Source: an uncultured Clostridium sp. (GTDB taxonomy: Bacteria > Bacillota > Clostridia > Clostridiales > Clostridiaceae). Taken from it: DNA of 64,000 bases. The stretch lies in assembly GCA_900540255.1 (NCBI GenBank), contig UQFE01000013.1, positions 1 to 64,000 of the forward strand. The letters run 5' to 3'. This document shows, piece after piece, positions 17,261 to 26,719 of this stretch; position 1 is the stretch's first letter, and the number at the start of each line of letters is the position of its first letter. The position numbers and the translations under genes were made by a program. Under the pieces are notes generated by a model. That model ran no database searches. It was given only the letters and a program-made list of their open reading frames with translations, and was not told the DNA's origin.

Positions 17261-17264
17261 TGCT

Positions 17265-17417
17265 TTATAAAAATTTTACCTTATATGTAATATTAAGTAA
17301 ATAATATATTTCTGTTACTTCTTTAAATAAATCATACTTCTTTATAGCTAATAATAAATAATAACCAATAGTAATACTAATTGTTAATAAAAATATATAA
17401 AGATGGTCATTATTCAT
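17265..17417 (-). CDS. possible small membrane peptide upstream of the precursor
   Basis: A 50-codon frame starting MNNDHLYIFLLTISITIGYY, with one hydrophobic helix (about residues 6-24) and a Lys/Tyr-rich tail. The ribosome site is weak (AGGA very close to the ATG). It lies immediately upstream of, and in line with, the Cys-rich precursor gene. In such AT-rich DNA an open frame of this length is uncommon but not decisive. A self-protection or leader peptide role would be speculation. Confidence 0.35.
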   Translation of the reverse strand: MNNDHLYIFLLTISITIGYYLLLAIKKYDLFKEVTEIYYLLNITYKVKFL

Positions 17418-17826
17418 ATCCTATTATGAGATATATAATAATCATTATGAATTTGTAATATCAATAAATATAAATAGTTATTTTAATTTTAATAAATATT
17501 TAGAACTTAAAAATCTAAACCTAACTACCTTCATTGAAATATAACATGTCTAACCATCAATGCTAAACATATTTTCATATATTTTCAAGATTTAAATTCT
17601 TAATCCAAAATTTATTATCTTAAAATGGATTAAATATAAAAATTATCTACTTTTATGAATATAAAATTTTAATAATATATTAAATATTATATTTACTTAT
17701 AGTTATTGATGTATTTAGCATTATCAACTTTTCTATGTTATAACTTATTCTTAATTCCCCTATCTTTTTAAATATACTATTAATAAGTTATTTTTTCATA
17801 ATTACTATTGTAATTATTCTATAAAA
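17418..17826. other. AT-rich intergenic region, about 410 bp
   Basis: No open frame with a ribosome site, hairpin or repeat was recognised. It separates the RiPP genes from the terminator of the beta-helix gene and probably holds the promoter of the RiPP peptide genes. Confidence 0.45.
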
Positions 17827-17876
17827 TAAAAAAAGAGCCAATCCAGAATTCTAAATATTGAATTCTGAATAAGCTC
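17827..17876 (-). terminator. terminator of the beta-helix protein gene
   Basis: The minus strand reads GAGCTTATTCAGAATTC, an 8-base loop, GAATTCTGGATTGGCTC and a T run. It is strong and perfectly placed 77 bases past the stop. Confidence 0.85.
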
Positions 17877-17952
17877 AAACTAAATCTTAAACTTTCATCA
17901 TTTAATTTAACTTATACTACTATTTCCTAATTATATTTGATTTTATCAAATT

Positions 17953-20883
17953 TTAAAATATACTTTTTCCTACATTAATTAACTTAATATCAACTAATAA
18001 TTCATCAAAATAATCTTGCTTAATTTCTAAAATTATCTCTTCCCCATTATATTCCTCAGGAATGACATAAGTAAATTTAGTACTTCCATCAGGAAATTTG
18101 AAGGATTTTGGTGACCAAAAATATATACATATCTTTTTAAAATCATTTTTTCTATTAGCTGGAATAGTAATTATATGATCAATTATATTTCCCCTAAAAC
18201 AAATGGAGGCTGTATTCCTTGAGTGTACATTATTTTCAATCACAAAATTTGGTGATATAATAAAATTTGACTTAACATTTGAAGTTATAGTTGCATTTTC
18301 AGTTAAAATTATATTTTCCCTGTATACTCTTGAAATAAAAAAATCATCCTTTGAGTATACCTCATAACACTCTCTATTTCCCCAATCTATAGTTTTCTCT
18401 TTTATTATGGTATTATTATTACTACTTACAAACCCATAGTTTTTTGCTGGATAAACATAATTTCTGGTAGAATTTTTTCCAAAATCAACAATTAAATTTC
18501 TACTTTTACTATCAGTATAATCTGCTGTTGGTTCTTCTAAATAAAATATACAGTCTTGGAATTGTCCATATATAGGACTCCATGCCCATTTCCCTGAAGC
18601 TTCCCACTTATCAATAAATTCTCTTCTAAATCTAACTGTACAATTTTGAATAAGAGGAAATCTCGGATAACCTTGCATATGACTTTTAATTCCATCTGTA
18701 TATTGTAAATCTGAATTAATAATAGTAAATTGTCTTCCACCATAGTCATAGAAAAAATTTCTTAATATACAAGAATCTATAATTACTCTTCTAAAATATC
18801 CAAAGGTGCTTTTATTAGGTGTTCCATTATAATCTATTAAGCAATCTCTAATTATACAAGTTATAGGTTGCATTGATCCATATACATAAGTTTCTCCCTC
18901 ATCTTCATTTTCCCTCATAGTAAATCCTGCATTATTACCAGTCTTAATTAGAAATACTCCATTAGAATTACCCTTTAAAACACAATTTTCCATTAGAAAA
19001 TTTCCTTCTGTCATCCCATTAGCAACCCCATAACTATTTGCAATTAACTTTGAATTAGTAAGTCTTATTCTTCTAATTGCTGATGTCGCTTCCCATCCTG
19101 TAGTTAAATCTGATGCACTTTCATACTCAAAGTCTATACCTGCTCCTGGATTCCTATTTCCCCACCAACATTTAGTAATTTTATCTTTACAAAAACCAGT
19201 ATAAGAAAAATCACAATTATCAATTACTCCATCAGCACCAGCACTAAAAGTTAATCCTTGCCTCCCACAATAGTAAGCTCTACAATTTTTCATCGTTATA
19301 TTTAGATTTCCTCTAGGATTATCATCATAAAAATTACTTACTGATCCACCTAATGCAAATCCATCTGATTCACATCCATAAGCTTCTAAATTCTCTAAAT
19401 AAATATCTTTACACCCGTGAACACAAAATCCATCCCCCATATTTTCAGCTGTTCTAACTCCTGTATAAATACAATTATTTTCTGAATCGTGAATAACAGT
19501 TCCATTTTTTATTGTTACTTTATCACATCCTATTAATCCAATAAAAGTATATGGAAGTACTGAACACCTTGAACCACCAAAATTATAATCAGATTTCAAC
19601 TGCCACTTAGCAATCTCTTTAAATACTGAACCTTGAAAATCTATATTAATAAATCTTTTATTTTGTATATTTATCATACTTCTAGCATCACCAATATGCT
19701 TTATACCAACTTCCGTCAATACAACGTTTAATGTATCTACTCCACTTCTTAATGCATGATTTATATAGGTTCCTGGTTCAAATTTTAAATCCACTGAATC
19801 TTTATCAATAAAAAACTCTGATATTTTTATATAATTTAAAAAGTTATCATGTTCAACTTTTTTATTAGATACGTTCTCTTGTAACTTTCTATTTATAGTA
19901 ATATATTTATTTTCATAATCTATCTCTTTAATTAATGCACAAAGCCATGAAAGTTCTGTTTTTCTAACATAACATCCATCTTCAATGGCTATACCTTGCC
20001 CTACTTCAAAATCTAAATTATACAAATCTTCAATATATATTTTATTACTGCCTTTACTACCACTACATATACTTGAAACCTCACTATAAGAACACCCAAA
20101 CTCTGATGAATAGTAGGTTCTATCTTCTCCAAATAAAGTGTCATTAATTTCATTTAATAACTTCAAATTATCTTTAATATCATAAGTTTTTAATAAATTT
20201 TTATCACCATCGTAAGCTTCATCTATAATGATACACTGTGAATTTTCATCTAAAATTATAGTTTCATTTTTTAATTCTTCTACTTCTGGTATTGCTAATT
20301 CATAGTAAATATTAAACTTTTTATTCTCATGAGTTCTAAAATATTCTTTTAACTCCTCTGCATCTTTTGGAATTGAATCATTTTCAAAAAATGATAAATC
20401 TAAATGGACACATATAAGGTCTGGATATGCTACATTAATACCAACTTCTTTTTTGGTCCATAATGATATATTAGGATATTTACATAATATTTTTCCCTTA
20501 TCCCTTATTGAACTTGGTAATCCCATTTTATTTAAATAAATCATAAACCAAAATTGATTATCAGAGCTACTAATATAATCTTTAGAATAATTAACTCCTC
20601 GTCCCCCTGCAAAATAACAGTTTTCATCTACAGTGAAACTCTGAATTTTTTTTGTATATACTAAATTATCTAATGAGTCATATACACTATCATCTATTTT
20701 ATTTAAAACTGGAATATTGAAGTTATAATATTTATCATCAGATTTTATTCTAAACTTTCCATCTCTTGATATACTTTTATCACTTTTATAGTCATTAATA
20801 TTAATAATAGTATTTCCTTTAATAATTAAATTTCTTTTGTTTACTATAATACCTTGATTATTTTCATTAACTACTGAAGACAT
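17953..20883 (-). CDS. large parallel beta-helix protein with phage-tail-like N-terminus
   Basis: A 976-residue protein without signal peptide or membrane segment. The first 240 residues resemble the N-terminal parts of phage tail or minor structural proteins, including YYELAIPEVEEL, close to the 'QLATPIExPL' block frequent there. Residues about 370-800 carry right-handed beta-helix rungs, each with a 'xIxNCxxxxNxxG' step: MKNCRAYYCGRQG, VIDNCDFSYTG, MENCVLKGNSNGV, IIRDCLIDYNG, IIDSCILRNF, LIQNCTVRF. Pectate-lyase-like helices of this kind bind or cut polysaccharide. No catalytic residues could be assigned. It has its own terminator and no other phage genes nearby. A surface-glycan-directed role near a polysaccharide locus is inference. 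Confidence 0.75.
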   Translation of the reverse strand: MSSVVNENNQGIIVNKRNLIIKGNTIININDYKSDKSISRDGKFRIKSDDKYYNFNIPVLNKIDDSVYDSLDNLVYTKKIQSFTVDENCYFAGGRGVNYSKDYISSSDNQFWFMIYLNKMGLPSSIRDKGKILCKYPNISLWTKKEVGINVAYPDLICVHLDLSFFENDSIPKDAEELKEYFRTHENKKFNIYYELAIPEVEELKNETIILDENSQCIIIDEAYDGDKNLLKTYDIKDNLKLLNEINDTLFGEDRTYYSSEFGCSYSEVSSICSGSKGSNKIYIEDLYNLDFEVGQGIAIEDGCYVRKTELSWLCALIKEIDYENKYITINRKLQENVSNKKVEHDNFLNYIKISEFFIDKDSVDLKFEPGTYINHALRSGVDTLNVVLTEVGIKHIGDARSMINIQNKRFINIDFQGSVFKEIAKWQLKSDYNFGGSRCSVLPYTFIGLIGCDKVTIKNGTVIHDSENNCIYTGVRTAENMGDGFCVHGCKDIYLENLEAYGCESDGFALGGSVSNFYDDNPRGNLNITMKNCRAYYCGRQGLTFSAGADGVIDNCDFSYTGFCKDKITKCWWGNRNPGAGIDFEYESASDLTTGWEATSAIRRIRLTNSKLIANSYGVANGMTEGNFLMENCVLKGNSNGVFLIKTGNNAGFTMRENEDEGETYVYGSMQPITCIIRDCLIDYNGTPNKSTFGYFRRVIIDSCILRNFFYDYGGRQFTIINSDLQYTDGIKSHMQGYPRFPLIQNCTVRFRREFIDKWEASGKWAWSPIYGQFQDCIFYLEEPTADYTDSKSRNLIVDFGKNSTRNYVYPAKNYGFVSSNNNTIIKEKTIDWGNRECYEVYSKDDFFISRVYRENIILTENATITSNVKSNFIISPNFVIENNVHSRNTASICFRGNIIDHIITIPANRKNDFKKICIYFWSPKSFKFPDGSTKFTYVIPEEYNGEEIILEIKQDYFDELLVDIKLINVGKSIF

Positions 20884-21092
20884 AACTATATCTTCCTCCT
20901 AAAAATATAATATATTAAATTTTATTCTATTTATTTAAATTTGATATTACTTTTTATAATTAAAATTAATAATAGTATAAATTCTTAACTTATTATTAAC
21001 ATAAGTATTATATATTAATTAACGTAAATGAAAATATTAATAAATCAACTACAATAACTAGTAACTACACTTTATCTCAAATATTTTAGCTC

Positions 21093-21141
21093 ATAAAAAA
21101 ATTAAGGTAGTAAGTATTTTTTGTTTTACTTACTACCTTAT
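21093..21141 (-). terminator. terminator of the polysaccharide operon
   Basis: AAGGTAGTAAGTA pairs with TACTTACTACCTT around a loop, with T-rich sequence after it on the minus strand, immediately downstream of the nucleotidyltransferase stop. It marks the end of the operon that begins near 43.2 kb. Confidence 0.85.
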
Positions 21142-21143
21142 TA

Positions 21144-22373
21144 TTACAATTCTAATTTTTTTAATAGTTTACTTCTATTAGTTGATACAGATATAGTTGA
21201 GAGTAACATTCCAACTTTATTTTTAGTATTATAATTCTTATTAAATAATCCCTCAATCAAATGATGAATCCATGCAATTGGTACTAAAATTTTATACTTT
21301 TTAGCATAATTATATTTATTATTCATTTCGTTAGGTGGTGGAAATAATAATCTTATAAACCTTCCTATTATTCTAATATTACTACTTCCACTTTCTGTAT
21401 CCTTATCAAAAGCTAATTCTCTTCCAAACATATTATCAGTATTTTTATTTCCAAAAACTCCAGCTTCAAAAATATCATCTATTACTAGATTTATAGTTTT
21501 TTCATTTATATCATAAATAGAATTTAATTCTTTTGGAATCTCCATATTAAATAGTTTTTTACATACATTAAAAATAGCTGCTGTAAATTTTTCCAACTTA
21601 CATTTTTTTATTTTTTCATTAAAAAGAATCCAATCTATTTCTTTTCCTTTTTTTTCAACAACTAATACTAAATCACATAATTGTCTTACTCCAAATCCCT
21701 TGTGAGAAAAATGTGATGCCATATGAACACAAAGATGAACTGCTAGGTCCTCCCATGATAATGATAAAGCCTCTGCTTCTCCAACCTTAACTGTCATAGC
21801 ATTATCCCATAAACTATCTTCAAAAGATCTATCTCCTTTAAAAAAATCCTCATTTAATAATGTCCAATGGACTTCTATGCATGAATTTTCCTTATTAAAT
21901 ACTATATGAGCACCATGTTCATCTTCATGTTTTGTCTGTTTATAATTCATTTTAACTAAAATTTCACTTATCTTTTCTAAATCATCTTTATGAACAATTA
22001 TATCTGCATCAGACATAGTTCTTAAATCTGGATTTGGATATAAATATCTAACTACAAGCCCCTTTAAAACTATAACTTCTATACTCTCTTCTTGTAATTC
22101 TTTCAGTATCTCAGCAGTTTGTTTTATATGTCTAACTTGATTAATTCCACTATAAAAAACTTGTTTTTTTAATGAATTCAGCCTTTCTTTATCTAAAGAC
22201 TTTATTATAGAACTTCTATTTATTGAGGAATATATTAAAGATGTAACACTATGTTGTCTGGCTTCTTCTAACAATTCATCCCAATTTACTATTTCATTCT
22301 CATCGAAATTAATCTTTCTACCATGAATAGCTGAATTTATCATTTCTATTAATTGTTTCTGTGTTTTGTTCAT
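21144..22373 (-). CDS. nucleotidyltransferase family protein (NTP_transf_5 type)
   Basis: A 409-residue member of the uncharacterised nucleotidyltransferase family. The core is VIVLKGLVVRYLYPNPDLRT followed by MSDADIIVHKDD, where the Asp-x-Asp would bind metal, and a later EVHWTL with conserved His (VHLCVHMASH). Proteins of this family occur next to PqqD/B2 genes in lasso and related clusters and also in polysaccharide loci (family knowledge). Here it is the last gene of the polysaccharide operon, 22 bases after the metallophosphoesterase gene, and the RiPP genes start 4 kb away. It could nucleotidylate a peptide or sugar intermediate; the substrate is unknown. Confidence 0.82.
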   Translation of the reverse strand: MNKTQKQLIEMINSAIHGRKINFDENEIVNWDELLEEARQHSVTSLIYSSINRSSIIKSLDKERLNSLKKQVFYSGINQVRHIKQTAEILKELQEESIEVIVLKGLVVRYLYPNPDLRTMSDADIIVHKDDLEKISEILVKMNYKQTKHEDEHGAHIVFNKENSCIEVHWTLLNEDFFKGDRSFEDSLWDNAMTVKVGEAEALSLSWEDLAVHLCVHMASHFSHKGFGVRQLCDLVLVVEKKGKEIDWILFNEKIKKCKLEKFTAAIFNVCKKLFNMEIPKELNSIYDINEKTINLVIDDIFEAGVFGNKNTDNMFGRELAFDKDTESGSSNIRIIGRFIRLLFPPPNEMNNKYNYAKKYKILVPIAWIHHLIEGLFNKNYNTKNKVGMLLSTISVSTNRSKLLKKLEL

Positions 22374-22395
22374 AAATTACTCCCCCAATAACCAT

Positions 22396-23283
22396 CTATT
22401 CTTTGTTTTTTAATATTAATACATCTATCTGTGGAATGTTAAACAATCTAAATCTTAAAATTTTATAATCCCCACTAGCACCTAATCCTCTGCTAATATA
22501 TTGTTTATATCCTCCCCATTCAGTTAGACCACTAACTTCTTCTTGTTTTGGAAAAAATCTTGTTCCATAAGGATTTGTATTAGGTATAAATATAGCTCCT
22601 AAAAAAGGTATTCTATATTGTCCTCCATGATAATGTCCTGCTATTACTAAATCGTAATCTGGTAAATTTCCTACACTTACCTCTTCATAATATCTTCTAT
22701 CTCTAGGATAATGTGTAAGAACCATCTTTATATCTTCATCCCTTGTTTCTGGATATTGTTTTTCATAAGTTTCTTTATTTAGAAATTGTGATAATACTAA
22801 CTTTTGTCCATTTCTTTCAATTACATAAGGTTTATCAAGTAATATACATCCCTTATTTATAAGTTGCTCCCCTATCTCTGTAACTTTATTAGTAGTATCA
22901 TCAATAGCTATTAATCCTACGTTACCATCTACATAAAAAATATTATTTTTATTATTTATTCCATCTAATAATTTAATAAACCCGTCACTTTTTTCTATAT
23001 CATTGTAGTCACTCATATCTCCAGTAATAACTAGAATATCATAATCTATTGAATTTATTTTATCTATTAAGTATTTTTGATCATTCATAAATATTTTGTT
23101 ATGAAGATCTGTTAATTGAAGTATTTTGAAATCTTGAAATTCTTCTGGTAAACTTTCTATTTCAACATTTGTATAAACTACTTCTACTATATTATTTAAT
23201 ATCATATTATATATTACTATTACTAATATACTTAATAGTAGAAGTAATAATATTATCTTTTTTTTCATAATAAAATACTCCAT
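22396..23283 (-). CDS. membrane-anchored metallophosphoesterase, altered GNH motif
   Basis: A 295-residue calcineurin-like phosphoesterase with an N-terminal membrane helix (residues 8-28), similar to YkuE-type proteins. Motifs: LTDLHNK (Asp-x-His), GDMSDYN, LTHYPRD and GHYHGGQYRIP. The usual GNHD/E motif reads DGNVG, so the catalytic His is missing. The surrounding sequence is otherwise conserved, suggesting a substitution or small in-frame loss. It is linked to the polysaccharide operon, with its start one base after the flippase stop. It may remove a phosphate from an undecaprenyl carrier or polymer, or have lost activity. Confidence 0.82.
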   Translation of the reverse strand: MEYFIMKKKIILLLLLLSILVIVIYNMILNNIVEVVYTNVEIESLPEEFQDFKILQLTDLHNKIFMNDQKYLIDKINSIDYDILVITGDMSDYNDIEKSDGFIKLLDGINNKNNIFYVDGNVGLIAIDDTTNKVTEIGEQLINKGCILLDKPYVIERNGQKLVLSQFLNKETYEKQYPETRDEDIKMVLTHYPRDRRYYEEVSVGNLPDYDLVIAGHYHGGQYRIPFLGAIFIPNTNPYGTRFFPKQEEVSGLTEWGGYKQYISRGLGASGDYKILRFRLFNIPQIDVLILKNKE

Positions 23284-24828
23284 TTATAAATTATTAAATG
23301 CAACTTTTCCTTTAATTTTTATAATCATACTTTTTCCTATATCATATAAATATTTAAACTCTTCAGTTTTATAGAATAATAAAAAATAAATAACATTAGG
23401 TATTAAAACACATATTATCCCTTTATATACTAAACTAAATAATCCAGCTCCTAAAACTAAAATGTTACAAGCAAATGTTGTTATAGCTCCAACTATTATA
23501 GTTAATATTAAATATATACAATACTTTTTAAAATATTCTGCTACTGACATATTAAAAACTTTATTATATACTAATTTGGGTTGAACCCATAGTGGAATGG
23601 ATATAGTACTAATAGCAGTACCTATTAATATTCCTGCTAACCCCAAATACTTTGCCAAAATAATTGATACTGATAAATTAATAAAAGACTCAATTAAAGG
23701 TATATACTTATCTTCTTTAAATATTCCCGCCTTAGTTTTAAATGTGTTTACACTACTTCTTAACCCAGTTAAGTAAAAATTGACAATACTTATTACCAGA
23801 ACTAGCTTATTTAATATCATATCTTTTCCAAAACACCATCCTATAAATGGTTCTAATAAATTATATAAAAATATTGCTGCAAATGAGTAAATCCAAAAAT
23901 TAATTAAATATACTACTTTAAATATTTTATAACTTTTTTCTTTACTTTCAGTTGCTATTAAATTTCCTACACTTTGACTTATTCCCTCTAAAACTTGTTT
24001 AACAACGGTTGATAATTGATTAATTACTAGAGTATAATTTGAGTAAAATCCTACAGCTTGTATACTTACTAATGCTGATATTAAAATATTATCAGTACCA
24101 AAAACACAATAAGATCCAATATTGTGTAAAAAAATTGCTTTAACATTAGTAATTAAATTTTCTTTTACTTGTTTTTCAACATAATATTTTTCTCTAGTAT
24201 TAATATATGGATATTTATTATTAACAATTCTACCATTCCATATGTTTTGTACTACAAATATTCCTGCTTCAATTAATAGATATAAAACATAGTTCTTTGT
24301 ATAATATAAAATTGCTATTTTAGATAATGTTGTTACTATATTAAATATAAGATTATATCTTGCTAATACATATCCCTTTTGATCAGCATTTATTAAAGAC
24401 CATCTATGTGCATTTAAATATGGAATCATATTTTTTGCTACAAATATAAAATAAATAAGTGTTAAATATGGAACACCTGTATAATCTCTCATTAATGATC
24501 CTAAGAAAGGATATAGGCATATACTTAAAAATAAAATTACTATTGCTAAAATACCATATAATTTTTTATATAATTGAACTAGTGCAATTATTCTAGGTCT
24601 ATCATCATCTGCTAAAGGTTTATATAAATTAAAAATAATACTTGTTCCAATACCACCTTCAACAAGACTTAGCATAGATATAACATTGGATAATAATCCA
24701 TTTATACCCAGATATTCTGTACCTAAATTATCAATAAAAACTTTTCTTGATAAAAACCCTAAAACTGTAATTACTATTTGAGTTAAAATATTTATGCCTA
24801 TATTTCTTATTACATTCTTTGTCCTCAT
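23284..24828 (-). CDS. Wzx-type oligosaccharide flippase
   Basis: A 514-residue membrane protein with about 12-14 helices. The first lines (NVIRNIGINILTQIVITVLG, FIDNLGTEYLGINGLLSNVI) are typical of polysaccharide-biosynthesis flippases of the MOP superfamily. It would move lipid-linked repeat units across the membrane for Wzy polymerisation. It lies between a GT-D glycosyltransferase gene and the metallophosphoesterase gene in the same operon. Confidence 0.9.
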   Translation of the reverse strand: MRTKNVIRNIGINILTQIVITVLGFLSRKVFIDNLGTEYLGINGLLSNVISMLSLVEGGIGTSIIFNLYKPLADDDRPRIIALVQLYKKLYGILAIVILFLSICLYPFLGSLMRDYTGVPYLTLIYFIFVAKNMIPYLNAHRWSLINADQKGYVLARYNLIFNIVTTLSKIAILYYTKNYVLYLLIEAGIFVVQNIWNGRIVNNKYPYINTREKYYVEKQVKENLITNVKAIFLHNIGSYCVFGTDNILISALVSIQAVGFYSNYTLVINQLSTVVKQVLEGISQSVGNLIATESKEKSYKIFKVVYLINFWIYSFAAIFLYNLLEPFIGWCFGKDMILNKLVLVISIVNFYLTGLRSSVNTFKTKAGIFKEDKYIPLIESFINLSVSIILAKYLGLAGILIGTAISTISIPLWVQPKLVYNKVFNMSVAEYFKKYCIYLILTIIVGAITTFACNILVLGAGLFSLVYKGIICVLIPNVIYFLLFYKTEEFKYLYDIGKSMIIKIKGKVAFNNL

Positions 24829-24883
24829 ATTTATTTCCTCACACCATATTTTCTATTATCATAAGATAAATCACCATTTATTA

Positions 24884-25744
24884 TTATAATATTAGTTTTA
24901 TAATCTCTTTATTATAAGAACCATCATTTTCATTACTTATATTAATATCTCCCGTTCCTTCATTTACATATTTATTTTTTAACTTAACTTTTTCAGTAAC
25001 TTTTTGTAAAAACCATTCATATTCAATATCAATATGACCTACATCAATAGCTTGATATCCTAACTTATTTAAATCATATGCTAATACCGTAGCTGTAGGT
25101 CCTAAAGCTATTAAAATTAACTTATCTTTAGAAATAGTTTTTGCTTCATCTAAAATATAATTATATTTATTAAAGGCATTTTTAGCAGGACATATAATTC
25201 TTTTTATTGATTTTATATTATTGAATAAATCATTACCTACTCCTAATCTAGTTTGTTCTCCTTCAATAATTACAACATCCCTGTTATCCCAAATCTCTTT
25301 TAAATTATTAAATAAATTTTCACTTTCCTTTTTATCTTTTAAATCTATATATGGTCTAGTAATCTGAGTATCTCCATAAGTTCTATTTTTATTTATATAT
25401 TTAAACCACCATATTCTTGAATCCTGTAAATGATTATCCCAATACTTTTTACACTTTTCCGTACACCAATTTGTATCATTCAACATGCTTGGTATACAAA
25501 TTAATATATCTTTATCATTACTCTTTAATATCTCCTTTAATCTTTTTGATAGTTCAATATTTTTCTCCTGAAACCCGATTTCAGTATTATTAATTATAAA
25601 TAATTCTCCATCACCAAATCTAGCTACAGATAGTTTATTCTTTTTTATTAAATTAATAGTTTCATATCTATTTAAAATTTTAAATTTATAAACTTTTTTT
25701 AAAATATTATTACTAATTCTAAAAATTACTTGTTTTATCTTCAT
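24884..25744 (-). CDS. glycosyltransferase, GT-D fold (SP_1767/DUF1792-like)
   Basis: A 286-residue protein. The N-terminal block LSVARFGDGELFIINN is the hallmark of the DUF1792 GT-D fold family, in which the Asp-Gly-Glu provides the metal-binding site in place of the usual DxD. WWFKYINKNRTYGDTQITRP and LIALGPTATVLAYDLNKLGY follow in the expected order. Such enzymes add a sugar to a growing glycan in streptococci. The substrate is not determinable here. Confidence 0.8.
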   Translation of the reverse strand: MKIKQVIFRISNNILKKVYKFKILNRYETINLIKKNKLSVARFGDGELFIINNTEIGFQEKNIELSKRLKEILKSNDKDILICIPSMLNDTNWCTEKCKKYWDNHLQDSRIWWFKYINKNRTYGDTQITRPYIDLKDKKESENLFNNLKEIWDNRDVVIIEGEQTRLGVGNDLFNNIKSIKRIICPAKNAFNKYNYILDEAKTISKDKLILIALGPTATVLAYDLNKLGYQAIDVGHIDIEYEWFLQKVTEKVKLKNKYVNEGTGDINISNENDGSYNKEIIKLIL

Positions 25745-25749
25745 AAATC

Positions 25750-26718
25750 TTACCTACTTATATACTTTTTTATTGATCTCTTAATTACATTATTAATCTG
25801 TAAATACCTTTTATGTTTAATATTTTTATTAATCCATTTTATTATTTTCATATAATCTTTAAAATTAGTTGGAGATTCAGAAATATAATAATCAAGTGTT
25901 AAAAACATTTGTTCATTTAACCAATTTTCAGTTATTTTATCTCTAAAATTGCTCATATTCCTAGCTAAATTATATATTTTATACTTTTCGTCAAGATTCT
26001 GAATAATAAAATCTGAAGAGCATCCTTTCGAAATATTATTATTATGAATTCTATATACTCCTACTATATTTTTTATAAATTCTGGATTTCCACCTAATAG
26101 AGCTCTTAGATAGATAATAGTATCATTTACCATTTTAACTTCATTTAAATTAACATATTCTAATATTTTTTTATTGAATATAGTTGTAAATGTTGATTGT
26201 GGCTTAGGGTATTTTACAGTTTGAAAGTTATTTAAATACTCAACACATGTTACTTTCTTGTTAAAATTCAATATACTTTCTATAAGTTCATCTTTTCCTT
26301 CTTTTTTAATATAATTATTTGCTGAAACAAATGATAAATTACTATTTTCATTAAACTTCTTAATTGCATCACCAAAAAAATTATAATCAGTATAATAATC
26401 ATCATCATCTAAAAAAACTATATATTTCCCTTTTGCCTTATTAAATCCCTTTAATCTGTTATATCCTGGTCCTTTATTAATATTATTTTTAAAATAATAT
26501 ATATTGTCATAATTTTTATAATTATTACATATTAATTCTCCTGTCCCATCTATTGAATTATCATCAACTATTAATATCTCTATATTAGAATAATTTTGTT
26601 TTAAAACACTATCTATTGCTTCCATCAAATAACTTTTTCTATTATAAGTTGGAATTATAACACTAATTAAATCTACTCCATATGTTAGCTCTTTATCTTC
26701 GCACTCAATATTATTCAT
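25750..26718 (-). CDS. family 2 glycosyltransferase
   Basis: A 322-residue GT-A enzyme. The nucleotide-binding strand SVIIPTYNRKSYLMEAIDS opens it, LIVDDNSIDGT follows, and FLDDDDYYTDY holds the Asp-x-Asp that binds the sugar-nucleotide metal. It is a cytoplasmic, inverting transferase by family. It is five bases from the GT-D gene and two bases from the pyruvyltransferase gene, a tight operon arrangement. Confidence 0.9.
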   Translation of the reverse strand: MNNIECEDKELTYGVDLISVIIPTYNRKSYLMEAIDSVLKQNYSNIEILIVDDNSIDGTGELICNNYKNYDNIYYFKNNINKGPGYNRLKGFNKAKGKYIVFLDDDDYYTDYNFFGDAIKKFNENSNLSFVSANNYIKKEGKDELIESILNFNKKVTCVEYLNNFQTVKYPKPQSTFTTIFNKKILEYVNLNEVKMVNDTIIYLRALLGGNPEFIKNIVGVYRIHNNNISKGCSSDFIIQNLDEKYKIYNLARNMSNFRDKITENWLNEQMFLTLDYYISESPTNFKDYMKIIKWINKNIKHKRYLQINNVIKRSIKKYISR

Positions 26719-26719
26719 A

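Noticed and set aside
17440..17826. Short plus- and minus-strand frames in the 17.4-17.8 kb gap
   Set aside because: None has a ribosome site or a recognisable motif, and stops are frequent; left unannotated.
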